Shown piece after piece: positions 15,743-24,524 of a stretch of 64,000 nt of DNA (positions are counted from its first letter, which is position 1; each line of letters opens with the position of its first letter). A program made the position numbers and the translations under genes. The DNA comes from an uncultured Oscillospiraceae bacterium (GTDB lineage: Bacteria; Bacillota; Clostridia; Oscillospirales; Oscillospiraceae), in assembly GCA_949935795.1 (NCBI GenBank), contig CATLFX010000001.1:55759-119758 (forward strand), written 5' to 3'. The notes under the pieces are model-generated. The model was not told the origin of the DNA. It did no database searches and saw only the letters and a list, made by a program, of their open reading frames with translations.

Positions 15743-16723
15743 ATGAAATTTTGGAAAAAACTGAGCGCCGCCTGCCTTGCCGCCGCGCTGGCGCTGTCCC
15801 TGGCCGCCTGCGGCGGCAGACCTGAAGCCTCCGAGCCGCCCGCAGAGTCCAAAGTCCCGGAGGGGTCCCAGGCCGTGGAGTCCGCCGCCCCCGCCGCCGG
15901 CCCGGTGCGCATCGCCACCAAGCCCATGACCGAGCAGTATATCCTGGGCGAGATGCTGGGCCTGCTGGCGGAGGACGCGGGCTACGAGGCTCAGATCACC
16001 AAGGGCATCGGCGGCGGCACCAGCAACATCCAGCCCGCCATGGAAAAGGGCGAGTTCGACCTGTACCCGGAGTACACCTCCAGCGGCTGGGTGATGGTGC
16101 TGGGCCACGAGGCCGGGAGCGTGGAGGACAGCGGGATTCTGGCCCAGCTCCAGAAGGAGTATCAGGAGCGGTTCGGCATGACCTGGGTGGGGCTGTACGG
16201 GTTCAACAACACCTACACCGTGGCCGTCCGGGGGGAGATTGCCGACAAGTACGGACTGAAGACCACCAGCGATCTGGCGGCGGTGGCGGGAGAGCTCACC
16301 TTCGGCGGCAACCCGGACTATCTGGAGCGGGCGGACGGCTTCCCGGCAGTGTGCGACACCTACGGCCTGGAGTTCGGCAAGGTGGTGGACATCGACATTG
16401 GACTGAAATACCAGGCCCTGGCCGCCGGGGACATCGACGTGACCAACGCCTACACCACGGATGCCCAGCTGGCCAACCCCAACAATAAAGTGGTGGCCCT
16501 GGAGGACGACAAACACTTGCAGGTCAACTATTTCTGCTCCACCGTGGTGCGGCAGGACGCCCTGGAGAAGTTCCCCGGCCTGGAGGACGCGCTGATGAAG
16601 CTGGACGGCGCTTTGTCCGACGGGGAGATGGCGGAGCTGAACTACAAGGTGGAGGTGGAGGGCCTGGACGAGAAGGACGTGGCCCGGGACTTCCTCACCG
16701 GGAAGGGCCTGCTGAATGGCTGA
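15743..16723 (+). CDS. OpuC-type substrate-binding lipoprotein
   Basis: The 326-residue protein starts with a lipoprotein signal (MKFWKKLSAACLAAALALSLAACGG, lipobox LAAC) and a Pro/Glu-rich linker. It then has an OpuAC/ProX-like binding domain: RIATKPMTEQYILGEMLGLLAEDAGYEA, GGGTSNIQPAMEKGEFDLYPEYTSSGW and TNAYTTDAQL are conserved in quaternary-ammonium binding proteins. It captures betaine, choline or related osmolytes outside the membrane. The internal ATG at 15743 was chosen because the lipoprotein signal begins there. Confidence 0.92.
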   Translation: MKFWKKLSAACLAAALALSLAACGGRPEASEPPAESKVPEGSQAVESAAPAAGPVRIATKPMTEQYILGEMLGLLAEDAGYEAQITKGIGGGTSNIQPAMEKGEFDLYPEYTSSGWVMVLGHEAGSVEDSGILAQLQKEYQERFGMTWVGLYGFNNTYTVAVRGEIADKYGLKTTSDLAAVAGELTFGGNPDYLERADGFPAVCDTYGLEFGKVVDIDIGLKYQALAAGDIDVTNAYTTDAQLANPNNKVVALEDDKHLQVNYFCSTVVRQDALEKFPGLEDALMKLDGALSDGEMAELNYKVEVEGLDEKDVARDFLTGKGLLNG

Positions 16724-17474
16724 GCCCATCATCCGCTTCGAGGGAGTATCCAAGTCCTTTGGGGAGCAGGTGGTGCTCCGTGACCTGTCCCTGGACGTGG
16801 CCCCCGGGGAGTTTCTGACCATCATCGGCCGGTCGGGGTGCGGCAAGACCACCGCCCTGCGGCTGGTGAACGGCCTGCTCTCCCCGGACGCGGGCCGGGT
16901 GCTGGTCCAGGGGAAGGACGTGGCCCAGACCGACCCGGTGGCCCTGCGCCGGGGCATCGGCTACGCCATCCAGAGCGTGGGGCTGTTCCCCCACCTGACC
17001 GTGGAGAAAAACATCGCCTATGTGCCCTCCATCTCCGGCCTGGAGGGTTGGAAGGGAAAAGAGCGCCGGGAGAAGGCGGAAGCCCTCCTGCGCCGGGTTG
17101 GGCTGGAGCCAGAGCTGGCGGGGCGGTATCCCCGGTCCCTGTCCGGGGGCCAGCGCCAGCGGGTGGGCATCGCACGGGCCCTGGCCGCAGGGCCGGAGAT
17201 CCTGCTCATGGACGAGCCCTTCGGCGCGGTGGACGAGATCACCAGGGGCCAGCTCCAGGACGAGCTTTTGTGCCTCCACCAGGCCAGCGGCATCACCGTG
17301 CTGTTCGTCACCCACGACATCGGGGAGGCTTTGAAGCTGGGCACCCGCACCCTGGTGCTGGAGGCGGGGGAGGTCCAGCAGTACGCCCCGCCCAGCGAAA
17401 TTCTGAGCGGCCCCGCCACCCCCTTTGTGGAGGAGCTGGTGTGCCGCAGCCGCCAATTCCAGGCCAGAGCCTGA
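16716..17474 (+). CDS. OpuC-type ABC transporter ATP-binding protein
   Basis: The 252-residue ATPase has Walker A GRSGCGKTTALR, the family-typical Q-loop RRGIGYAIQSVGLFPHLTVEKNIAYV, signature LSGGQRQRVGIARAL and Walker B ILLMDEPFGAVDEITR. Unlike Bacillus OpuCA it ends without the two CBS domains that sense ionic strength, so gating by osmolarity may differ. It overlaps the binding-protein gene by eight bases. Confidence 0.93.
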   Translation: MAEPIIRFEGVSKSFGEQVVLRDLSLDVAPGEFLTIIGRSGCGKTTALRLVNGLLSPDAGRVLVQGKDVAQTDPVALRRGIGYAIQSVGLFPHLTVEKNIAYVPSISGLEGWKGKERREKAEALLRRVGLEPELAGRYPRSLSGGQRQRVGIARALAAGPEILLMDEPFGAVDEITRGQLQDELLCLHQASGITVLFVTHDIGEALKLGTRTLVLEAGEVQQYAPPSEILSGPATPFVEELVCRSRQFQARA

Positions 17475-17504
17475 ATATGAACTTGAGTGAAGGAGAGTGC
17501 TATC

Positions 17505-18473
17505 ATGTCCGACAAGAAATTCGACGTGACCGCCTTGGGGGAGCTGCTCATCGACTTTACGGAGAGCGGCCGGAGCGGCCAGGGCAACACCCTGTTTGAG
17601 GCCAACCCCGGCGGAGCCCCCTGCAACGTGCTGGCCATGCTGAAAAAGCTGGGGCGCTCCTGCGCCTTCGTGGGCAAGGTGGGGGACGACATGTTCGGCC
17701 GCCTGCTCCGGGACGTGGCCGCCCAGGCGGGCATCTGCATGGATCACCTGGTGTTCGACAGGGAGGCCCGCACCACCCTGGCTTTTGTCCAGACCTTCCC
17801 CAACGGGGACCGGGATTTCTCCTTCTACCGCAACCCCGGGGCGGATATGATGCTCACCGAGGACGATATCCCGGTTGAAGCTATCGAGAACAGCCGGATT
17901 TTCCACTTCGGTACCCTGTCCATGACCCACGAGGGGGTGCGGAGGGCCACCGTCAAGGCCATTGAGTACGCCAAGGCGGGGGGCGCGCTGATCTCCTTCG
18001 ACCCCAACCTGCGCCCGCCCCTGTGGGACAGCCTGGACAGCGCCAAGCGGCAGATTGAGTACGGCCTGTGCCAGTGCGATATCCTGAAGATCGCCGACAA
18101 CGAGCTGGAGTTCATGACCGGCGAGACGGACTTCGACAGGGGCGCGGCCATTCTGCGGGAGAAATATCCCAACATCAGGCTGTTCAACGTCACCGCCGGG
18201 GCGGAGGGCAGCTATTCCTACTATGGGGACAGGCGGGTGTTCGTCCCCTCCTGCAAGCTGGGGGGGACCATCGAGACCACCGGGGCTGGGGACACCTTCT
18301 GCGCCAGTGTGCTGAATTTTGTGCTGGAGCGCGGCCTGGATGGCCTCACCGAGGGGGATCTGACGGAGATGCTCCGTTTCGCCAACACGGCGGCCTACAT
18401 CGTCACCACCCGGAAGGGGGCCATCCGCTCCATGCCCGAGCGGGCGGAGGTGGAGGCCCTGCTGGGGCGCTGA
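17505..18473 (+). CDS. PfkB-family sugar kinase, fructokinase-like
   Basis: The 322-residue ribokinase-fold protein has the first PfkB signature in NPGGAPCNVLAMLKKLGRSCAFVGKVGDDMFG, the catalytic second signature in GTIETTGAGDTFCASVLNFVLE (GAGD with the base Asp), and DPNLRPPLW, which is typical of fructokinases. It phosphorylates a sugar using ATP; fructose is likely but not proven. AAGGAG precedes ATG 17505. It follows the OpuC-type operon by 30 bases and may be cotranscribed, though no functional link is apparent. Confidence 0.9.
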   Translation: MSDKKFDVTALGELLIDFTESGRSGQGNTLFEANPGGAPCNVLAMLKKLGRSCAFVGKVGDDMFGRLLRDVAAQAGICMDHLVFDREARTTLAFVQTFPNGDRDFSFYRNPGADMMLTEDDIPVEAIENSRIFHFGTLSMTHEGVRRATVKAIEYAKAGGALISFDPNLRPPLWDSLDSAKRQIEYGLCQCDILKIADNELEFMTGETDFDRGAAILREKYPNIRLFNVTAGAEGSYSYYGDRRVFVPSCKLGGTIETTGAGDTFCASVLNFVLERGLDGLTEGDLTEMLRFANTAAYIVTTRKGAIRSMPERAEVEALLGR

Positions 18474-18489
18474 GAAAAAACCACAATGG

Positions 18490-18522
18490 GAGGGCGGCGC
18501 ACAAGCGCCGCCCTCTTTTTTA
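18490..18522 (+). terminator. Terminator between the sugar kinase and the convergent HAD gene
   Basis: Stem GAGGGCGGCGC/GCGCCGCCCTC with an ACAA loop is followed by a T7 run; it ends the plus-strand transcript and overlaps the end of the convergent gene. Confidence 0.88.
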
Positions 18523-19287
18523 CAGCGTGCGGAGGATGTCCGCCACCCGGCGGCAGTGGTTGGGAAAGCGCTCCCGCAGCTCCGGCGCGGCCCCCTCCAT
18601 GATCCAGGGCCGGCCCGCGATGGACAGCATGGGAACATCGTTGAAATTGTCCCCGAAGGCCGCTGCCTGGTCCAGCCCGATCCCCAGGGCGGCGCACAGC
18701 TGGGTGAGCCCCGTCCCCTTGTCCGCCAGGGTGAAATCCAGCCACTCCGCCCCCGCCACGGCGCCGTGGAACACCCGCCCCCACCTGGGGGACAGCGCCG
18801 CCTCCAGCCCCGCCGTCCCCTGGAGGCAGAAGGCGGCCAGCTTTACAATGTCCTCCGGGACGTCCTCCGGGCGGGACAGCAGGACGATATTGTTCCCCTT
18901 GCTCTCCATCAGGGGGAGGATATCCCCGTACTTGGGGCAGAGATAGCTGGTGTCCGCCCCGGATATGAGCACCTCCGCCCCCGGCAGGGCGATGATGTCC
19001 CGGCACAGGGCCAGGGCCTGCTCCCGGTCCATGGGCGTTTTGCCCAGCAGGGGGCCGGGACTGCCCGGGCCGTACACCGCCGCCCCGTTCTCGCACACGC
19101 AGGGCAGCCTGTCCGCCACCGGGGCGAAGAGCTTTCTCACGCTGGTGTACTGCCGCCCGCTGGCGGGGCAGAACAGGATTCCCTTTTGCTCCAGCCGCCG
19201 GATCTCCTCAAAAATCTCCTCGGGAATGGCATGCTCACCGTAGGGCAGCAGGGTGCCGTCGATGTCGCTGGCAATCAGTCGTATCAT
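18520..19287 (-). CDS. Cof-type HAD-superfamily phosphatase
   Basis: The 255-residue protein has HAD motif I (LIASDIDGTLLPYGEH), motif II in ILFCPASGRQY, and motifs III/IV (KGTGLTQLCAALGI, AAFGDNFNDVPML), with a class IIB cap between them. Such enzymes dephosphorylate sugar phosphates or similar metabolites. AAGGAGAG precedes ATG 19287. It follows the two-component regulator gene by 14 bases and is probably the last gene of that operon. Confidence 0.9.
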   Translation of the reverse strand: MIRLIASDIDGTLLPYGEHAIPEEIFEEIRRLEQKGILFCPASGRQYTSVRKLFAPVADRLPCVCENGAAVYGPGSPGPLLGKTPMDREQALALCRDIIALPGAEVLISGADTSYLCPKYGDILPLMESKGNNIVLLSRPEDVPEDIVKLAAFCLQGTAGLEAALSPRWGRVFHGAVAGAEWLDFTLADKGTGLTQLCAALGIGLDQAAAFGDNFNDVPMLSIAGRPWIMEGAAPELRERFPNHCRRVADILRTL

Positions 19288-19301
19288 GGTGATTCTCTCC
19301 T

Positions 19302-20057
19302 TCATCTGCTGGTGTCCTGGTACTCCGACGGGGACATGCCCACCAGCTTTTTAAACGTGGCGGAGAAGTAGGCGATGTCCTTGTAGCCCACCTGCTCCGC
19401 CACCTCGTACACTCTGGCCCGGCAGTCCCGCAGCAGCTCCATGGCCCTGTGGACCCGGTACCGGGTGAGGTAGTTGTTGAGGGTGTAGTCCGTCTCCTTT
19501 TTGAACAGGTGGCTCAGGTGGCCCTCGCTGAGCCCCAGGTGCTGGGCGATGGAGCCCACCGAGATGCCGGGGTCGTTGTAGTGGGCCCCGATGTAGTCCA
19601 TGGCCTCCAGCACGTACTTGCTCTTGTCCCCCTTTTTCAGCCCCAAAACAGGCGGGACGGAGGGCTGCCCGCCGGGGCGGGGAGGCGTCATCCGCCTTTG
19701 CAGGTTGAGCACCGCCCGCTCCAGGTCGCCGTCGTGGAAGGGTTTTAACAGGAAGTCCACCGCGCCCAGCCGCAGGGCGGACTGGGCGTACTCGAAGCTG
19801 TCGTAGGCGGTGAGGATGATGACATATACGTCGTTTCCCGCCTCCCGCAGGCGGCGGAGCAGCTCCAATCCGTCCATTTTGGGCATTTTCAGGTCGGTGA
19901 TGATGAGGGTGGGGTCGTACCGCTCCACCGCCTCCAGGGCCTCCTCGCCGTTGGCGGCCTCCCCCACCACCACGCAGTCCAGGGCGGCCCAGTCCACCGC
20001 CAGCACGATGCCTTTGCGGATGAGCTCCTCGTCCTCCACCACTAAAACCTTCAGCAT
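19302..20057 (-). CDS. YesN-type response regulator with AraC DNA-binding domain
   Basis: The 251-residue protein has an N-terminal receiver (VVEDEELIRKGI, phosphoacceptor in LIITDLKMPKMDGLELL, VDFLLKPFHDGDLERAV) and a C-terminal AraC-type double helix-turn-helix (ISVGSIAQHLGLSEGHLSHLFKKETDYTLNNYLTRYRVHRAMELL, IAYFSATFKKLVGMSPSEYQ). It is cotranscribed with and overlaps the sensor kinase gene, so it is the cognate regulator. The divergent ABC transporter at 22993-27653 is the likely target. Confidence 0.94.
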   Translation of the reverse strand: MLKVLVVEDEELIRKGIVLAVDWAALDCVVVGEAANGEEALEAVERYDPTLIITDLKMPKMDGLELLRRLREAGNDVYVIILTAYDSFEYAQSALRLGAVDFLLKPFHDGDLERAVLNLQRRMTPPRPGGQPSVPPVLGLKKGDKSKYVLEAMDYIGAHYNDPGISVGSIAQHLGLSEGHLSHLFKKETDYTLNNYLTRYRVHRAMELLRDCRARVYEVAEQVGYKDIAYFSATFKKLVGMSPSEYQDTSR

Positions 20058-21760
20058 TCCGCTTCCTCCTCCCGCCGGACGGGCAGGACGGCGGTCACCG
20101 CCGCCCCCGCGCCCCCCTCCCCGTTTTCCAGGGTCAGGCCGCAGCCCTCACCGTAATACTTTAACAGGATGGTGTCCACGTTGTAAAGCCCCAAATGGCC
20201 CCCGGGGCGGGAAATCTCCCGGAAGCGGCCCAGCATTTCCGGGGGAAATCCCTTCCCGTTGTCGGACACGGCGACGCGCAGTAGCCCGTCCCGGGTCTGA
20301 CTCACCTCCACGCGCACCGCGCCGTCCTCCACGCCGTCCACCCCGTGGAGGATGGCGTTTTCCACCAGGGGCTGGAGGATCATTTTGGGGACCAGGCAGT
20401 CCGCCAGCTCCTCCGGCAGGGACAGGGTGAAGTTGAAGGAGCCGGACAGCCGCAGACGCTGTATCTCAATGTACCGCTCCAGGATCTCCCCCTCCCGCCC
20501 CAGGGGGACGAACTCCTCCGGGGAGATGCAGAAGCGCAGGATGTCCGCCAGGTTGGTGGACATGAGGGCCACCTGGGGCACCTTGTTGATCTTGCTGATC
20601 CACTTCATGGTGTCCAGGGTGTTGCAGAGAAAGTGGGGGTTGAGCTGGGCCTGGAGCATCCGAATCTGAGCCTGGTTCAGCTCCCGCTGGTTTTCCACCA
20701 GCTGGGCCTGGTTGCGCTTGAGGGCGGCCACCATATCGTTGAACCGGCGGGCCAGCTCCCCCAGCTCGTCGTCCCGATGCTGGGCCACCTGCACGTCCAG
20801 ACTGCCTTGCTCCACCTCCCCGATGGCGCTCCGAAGCTGAGCGATGGGCCGGAACATCTGGCGGCTGAGGCTCAGGCCCATGAGCACCGACACCGCCACG
20901 CAGATGAGAGCGCAAAAGGCGCTGACGGTGTACAGCAGTCCCATGGTGTCCCGGGTGAACACCTGGGGGCGGCGGAGCACCAGGTACAGGCCGGTGCCCT
21001 CATGGCGCTCCACGCTGTACAAAAAGCCGTCGGAGGCCTCCTCCAGCCTCTGGCCGGACAGCAGGCGGCTTCTGAGCCGGGGGGCCAGGGACACGGCCAG
21101 GGAGGGCTGGGCGCAGTACACCGGCCGCCAGTAGCCGCTGAGCAGGATCAGGGCGCCCTGGGCGCCGTAGGCGCCCTCCAGCAGCTGGTGGAAATCGGAC
21201 TGGTACAGGCTCACTACCACATAGCCCGCCGGGGTTCCGTCCGCCGCGGACAGCGCCGCCGCCCCCTGGAGGAGGGGAGAGCCGCCGTCCGTCGGGTCCT
21301 CGCAGGCGGTGAACACCAGCCCGGACGCCTCCCGGGCATGGTGGAGGGGGCCCCAGTCCACGGGCAGGGTCCGGACCGCCGGGGCGTTCCGGGTGGAGTA
21401 GCGCCAATTGCCCCGGGCGTCGTAGAGGTCAAACCGGGCGCAGTCCCGTGCGCTGGCGGTGGCCTCAAAGAGCCGGGCGTACACCCGTGTGTCCTCCCCG
21501 CCGCCACCGGACAGGGCGGAGAGCACCAGGGGGTCGCCCCGCAGGGCGTCCGCCGCCCGGACAAAGCCGCCGCAGGCCTCGTCCAGGACGTGGAGGGCGC
21601 TGTTCAGGTGTGCCTGGGCCTCGGTCTCGGCGGCGTCGGTCATCCGCAGCCGGAAAATTTGCAGCAGCATGGCGGAGCAGATGAGCAGCGGCACCAGAGA
21701 GGCCAGCAGGAAGGCCGCGAACAGCCGGGCCCGGAAGGAGAGGGCGGGAGTTTTTTTCAT
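20051..21760 (-). CDS. YesM-type sensor histidine kinase
   Basis: The 569-residue kinase has two transmembrane helices (about 10-30 and 275-300) enclosing a Cache-like extracytoplasmic sensor. A HAMP domain (FRPIAQLRSAIGEVEQGSLDV) and a coiled coil follow. The His_kinase motif is LQAQLNPHFLCNTLDTMKWI, and the HATPase domain includes ENAILHGVDG, VSDNGKGFPPEM and GGHLGLYNVDTIL. The architecture is that of Bacillus YesM/YtrP kinases paired with AraC-type regulators. Its ATG overlaps the stop of the binding-lipoprotein gene, implying the three act together. Confidence 0.94.
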   Translation of the reverse strand: MKKTPALSFRARLFAAFLLASLVPLLICSAMLLQIFRLRMTDAAETEAQAHLNSALHVLDEACGGFVRAADALRGDPLVLSALSGGGGEDTRVYARLFEATASARDCARFDLYDARGNWRYSTRNAPAVRTLPVDWGPLHHAREASGLVFTACEDPTDGGSPLLQGAAALSAADGTPAGYVVVSLYQSDFHQLLEGAYGAQGALILLSGYWRPVYCAQPSLAVSLAPRLRSRLLSGQRLEEASDGFLYSVERHEGTGLYLVLRRPQVFTRDTMGLLYTVSAFCALICVAVSVLMGLSLSRQMFRPIAQLRSAIGEVEQGSLDVQVAQHRDDELGELARRFNDMVAALKRNQAQLVENQRELNQAQIRMLQAQLNPHFLCNTLDTMKWISKINKVPQVALMSTNLADILRFCISPEEFVPLGREGEILERYIEIQRLRLSGSFNFTLSLPEELADCLVPKMILQPLVENAILHGVDGVEDGAVRVEVSQTRDGLLRVAVSDNGKGFPPEMLGRFREISRPGGHLGLYNVDTILLKYYGEGCGLTLENGEGGAGAAVTAVLPVRREEEAEC

Positions 21761-22785
21761 GACCCAGCCCCCCCGAAGTAGAAGGCCCAGGTCATGAGGA
21801 TGGCCTCCCGGTCCGCCGCCGCCCGGTCCAGGTCATAGCTGACAAGGGGCAGCTGGTCCAGCCGGGGCACGCCGTCCAGGAGGACCGCGCCGTCCAGGAC
21901 GGAGCGGCGGCAGAACCGGGACGTCAGCAGGGACTGGACCTCCGGGCTGACGGTGAAATCCAGAAAGAGCCGGGCGTTTTCCTCGTGGGGCGCGCCCTTG
22001 ACGATGGCGGTGCCGTCGGGGACGCAGCTCACCCCGTCCTCCGGGTACACCATGGCGATGTTCTTCTCCTCGGCGATGCGCTTCAGGGCGCTCTCCTCCA
22101 GGGTGATTCCCACCCAGGCGTCCCCGTTGGCCACCGCGGTGAGCACTTCACCGGAGGAATCCAGCTGCACGCCCCCCAGATTTTCCGCGAAGCGGCGGAT
22201 GGTTTCGTCCCGCTCTCCTCCCAGGGCGGACAGCATGGTGGCCAGCGCCGTGTAGGAGGACCCGGAGGCCGCCGGGTCGGAGAAGGCGATCCGCCCCTTC
22301 AGTCTGGGGTCCAGCAGGTCGGCCCACCGGGTGACCTCCCCCGGAGCCACCAGCTTTGTGTTGTAAATGAGCACCACGGGCAGGGCGGAAAAGGGGGTCC
22401 ACAGGCCGTCGGGGGCCCGGAAGCGCGCTAAAATCCGGTCCGCCCCGGCGCAGGCGTAGGGGGTGAAGCAGTGCCGGTAGGCCGTCAGGCTCTCCGCGCC
22501 GCCGCCGAACATCACGTCGGCCTGGGGGGACTTCTCCTCCTGGGCCACCCGCTTCAGCAGCTCGCTGGTGGGGCCGTACACCACGTCCACCCAGATGCCG
22601 GTGCGCTCCTCGAACTCCTTGACGATGGGCCGCCACACCTCCTCCTTGTGGGAGGTGTACACCACCAGCCGGTCTCCCTCGGCGGGGGCGCAGTCCGGGG
22701 CGGGGGAGGGGGTCTGGGCGGCGCAGCCCGCCAGACCCAGCAGAAGGGCACAGGACAGCAGGGCGGACAGGACCGTTCGCCGCAT
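21757..22785 (-). CDS. Iron/phosphoglycerate-type substrate-binding lipoprotein, sensor component
   Basis: The 342-residue protein has a lipoprotein signal (LLLGLAGCAAQ) and a bacterial extracellular solute-binding domain of the Fe(III)/PgtC type: LVVYTSHKEEVWRPIVKEFEERTGIWVDVVYGPTSELLKRVAQE and ADVMFGGGAESL are characteristic. It is the first gene of an operon with a sensor kinase and response regulator and has no permease on its strand. By analogy with PgtC/PgtB systems and other three-component systems it probably binds a ligand and passes the signal to the kinase rather than serving transport. Confidence 0.88.
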   Translation of the reverse strand: MRRTVLSALLSCALLLGLAGCAAQTPSPAPDCAPAEGDRLVVYTSHKEEVWRPIVKEFEERTGIWVDVVYGPTSELLKRVAQEEKSPQADVMFGGGAESLTAYRHCFTPYACAGADRILARFRAPDGLWTPFSALPVVLIYNTKLVAPGEVTRWADLLDPRLKGRIAFSDPAASGSSYTALATMLSALGGERDETIRRFAENLGGVQLDSSGEVLTAVANGDAWVGITLEESALKRIAEEKNIAMVYPEDGVSCVPDGTAIVKGAPHEENARLFLDFTVSPEVQSLLTSRFCRRSVLDGAVLLDGVPRLDQLPLVSYDLDRAAADREAILMTWAFYFGGAGS

Positions 22786-22897
22786 GAGCCATGCCTCCTT
22801 TGTCGTTTTGCTGACATTATACCACAGCTGTCAAATCCTTTTCATCAGTTTTCCACAACTTCCGCAGAATTTTCCTAAAAAACGCAGGTTTGTCCCC

Positions 22898-22926
22898 TGT
22901 TCATTTTTTCCAATTGCCGTTACAAT
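22898..22926 (+). promoter_or_regulatory. Possible promoter of the iron-type ABC operon
   Basis: TACAAT at 22921-22926 is preceded at 17 bases by a weak TGTTCA, 67 bases before the start at 22993. A poor -35 box would suit a promoter that needs the divergent AraC-type regulator. Confidence 0.38.
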
Positions 22927-22992
22927 AAAAATGACGATAGAGGGATGGAATATCCCCAAAAAATTGTACGGAATGACAAAGGAGGATCTGCA

Positions 22993-24411
22993 ATGAAATT
23001 GAAAAAGCTGACAGCCCTGTTCCTGGTCTGTGCCATGGCCCTGAGCCTGGCCGCCTGCGGCGGCGCCCCCGCCGCCGGCAACAGCACCCCGCCCCAAGAG
23101 AGCAAGGAGGTCCAGGCCTCCGCCCCCGCGGAGCAGAACACCCCCGCCCCCGCGGACGAGAACCTCAGCGACGTGCAGAAGATCATCAAAGAGGCCGAGG
23201 GCATGACCCTGGAGGAGCTGGCCAAGAAGGCCATCGAGGAGTCCAACGGCAAGACCTTCTTCGGCGTGGGCAACTCCAGCCGCGGCAAGAGCGCCCTGCC
23301 CCTGTTCATCGAGTACCTCCAGTCCATCGACTCCAGCTACACCATGGAGTTTGACTGGCAGCAGCCCAAGAACAACAAGATCTTCGACCAGCTCACCGCC
23401 GACTCCCTGAAGCCAGAGGGCACCTTCGCTATGACCCTCATCCAGGACGGCAACCAGATCGAGTCCAAGATGGTCCAGACCGGCATCCTGGACACCTTCA
23501 TCCCCAAGGAGTGGGCCGAGGCCAACGGCACCACCGCCGACAGCTATGACGGCTATCTGGCCCTCCAGACCCTGAACAAGGTGTTTATGTACAACAACAC
23601 CGGCTCCAAAACCTACGACAACTGCTGGGACTTCGTGGCCGAGGGCGAGCACGGCCTGTACATGGACATCGACTCCGAGATCGTGGGCAAGAACTTCCTG
23701 TACATGCTCACCCAGGACAAGTACGCCGGATGGCTGAAGGAGGCCTTCGACGCCCTGTCCGCCGACGAGCAGGCCTATTTCCAGCCCACCATCAACGAGA
23801 TGAAGTCCGAGGCCGAGGACCTGGGCCTGGGGGCCGACGGCGCCTACGCCCTGGCCTGGATCAAGCTGTGGGTGGAGTCCTACAACGCCCAGACCGACGA
23901 CGGCCCCATCTGCAACACCCTGGTGGACCAGTCCGCCACCGACCAGTTCGGCCTGCTGGTGTACTCCAAGCTCCGCTCCGTGGAGGAGTCCAGCTCCGTC
24001 TCCGTCAACAACATCAACGTGGCCGCCTATGACGACGGCTACACCGGCATCGGCGGCTACGGCTACTGCCACTACCTGTTCGTCACCGACAACAGCCCCC
24101 TGCCCTGGACCGCCTGCGCCTTCATCGCCTACATGACCGAGACGGTGGACGGCTTCTCCGCCTGGGGCAAGGACATGGGCGGCTACTCCTCCAACCCCAC
24201 CGTGGCGGCGGACACCGAGGAGAAATACGGCCACTCCAAGGGCGGCATGGCTGAGGACGGCACCACCGTGGAGTTCGAGGCCAAGAATGACCGGGGCTAT
24301 GACTGGTGGACCACCGACGGCAAGCTGGTGCTGGAGGACCCGGAGTACTGCGCCGAGGTGTCCTTCACCGTGGGCAGCTGGGTGGAGATGCTGACCAAGT
24401 ACGCCGGATAA
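22993..24411 (+). CDS. Extracellular solute-binding lipoprotein of an iron(III)-type ABC transporter
   Basis: The 472-residue protein has a lipoprotein signal (LFLVCAMALSLAACGGA) and an acidic linker. The large binding domain includes SSYTMEFDWQQPKNNKIFDQLTADSLKPEGTFAMTLIQDGNQ, WITDE-independent Trp-rich segments near the C terminus and a final VGSWVEMLTKYAG. It is longer than typical FbpA proteins (about 330). GGAGG precedes ATG 22993. It is encoded directly upstream of a 12-helix permease and an ATPase, so it delivers the substrate to them. The ligand could be ferric iron, a phosphorylated compound or another anion; the sequence does not decide. Confidence 0.82.
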   Translation: MKLKKLTALFLVCAMALSLAACGGAPAAGNSTPPQESKEVQASAPAEQNTPAPADENLSDVQKIIKEAEGMTLEELAKKAIEESNGKTFFGVGNSSRGKSALPLFIEYLQSIDSSYTMEFDWQQPKNNKIFDQLTADSLKPEGTFAMTLIQDGNQIESKMVQTGILDTFIPKEWAEANGTTADSYDGYLALQTLNKVFMYNNTGSKTYDNCWDFVAEGEHGLYMDIDSEIVGKNFLYMLTQDKYAGWLKEAFDALSADEQAYFQPTINEMKSEAEDLGLGADGAYALAWIKLWVESYNAQTDDGPICNTLVDQSATDQFGLLVYSKLRSVEESSSVSVNNINVAAYDDGYTGIGGYGYCHYLFVTDNSPLPWTACAFIAYMTETVDGFSAWGKDMGGYSSNPTVAADTEEKYGHSKGGMAEDGTTVEFEAKNDRGYDWWTTDGKLVLEDPEYCAEVSFTVGSWVEMLTKYAG

Positions 24412-24453
24412 AAAGCCCCCTGGTTTTGGAAAGAGAGAAACGTCAGCGCATTT

Positions 24454-24497
24454 CACGCGCCCCTGGCCGCCTGGATCGACGGGGCCAGGGGCGCGTG
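24454..24497 (+). terminator. Strong stem-loop between binding-protein and permease genes
   Basis: A perfect 15-bp stem (CACGCGCCCCTGGCC / GGCCAGGGGCGCGTG) with a 14-base loop lies between the two genes and has no T run. It probably protects the upstream mRNA and partly attenuates transcription, giving more binding protein than permease, as is common in such operons. Confidence 0.68.
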
Positions 24498-24524
24498 CCA
24501 TCCCGGTCATAAAGGAGTGATCTT

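Noticed and set aside
16695..18638. 647-codon minus-strand frame over the OpuC-type ATPase and sugar kinase genes
   Set aside because: Spans two real plus-strand genes and a terminator; composition is that of a shadow.
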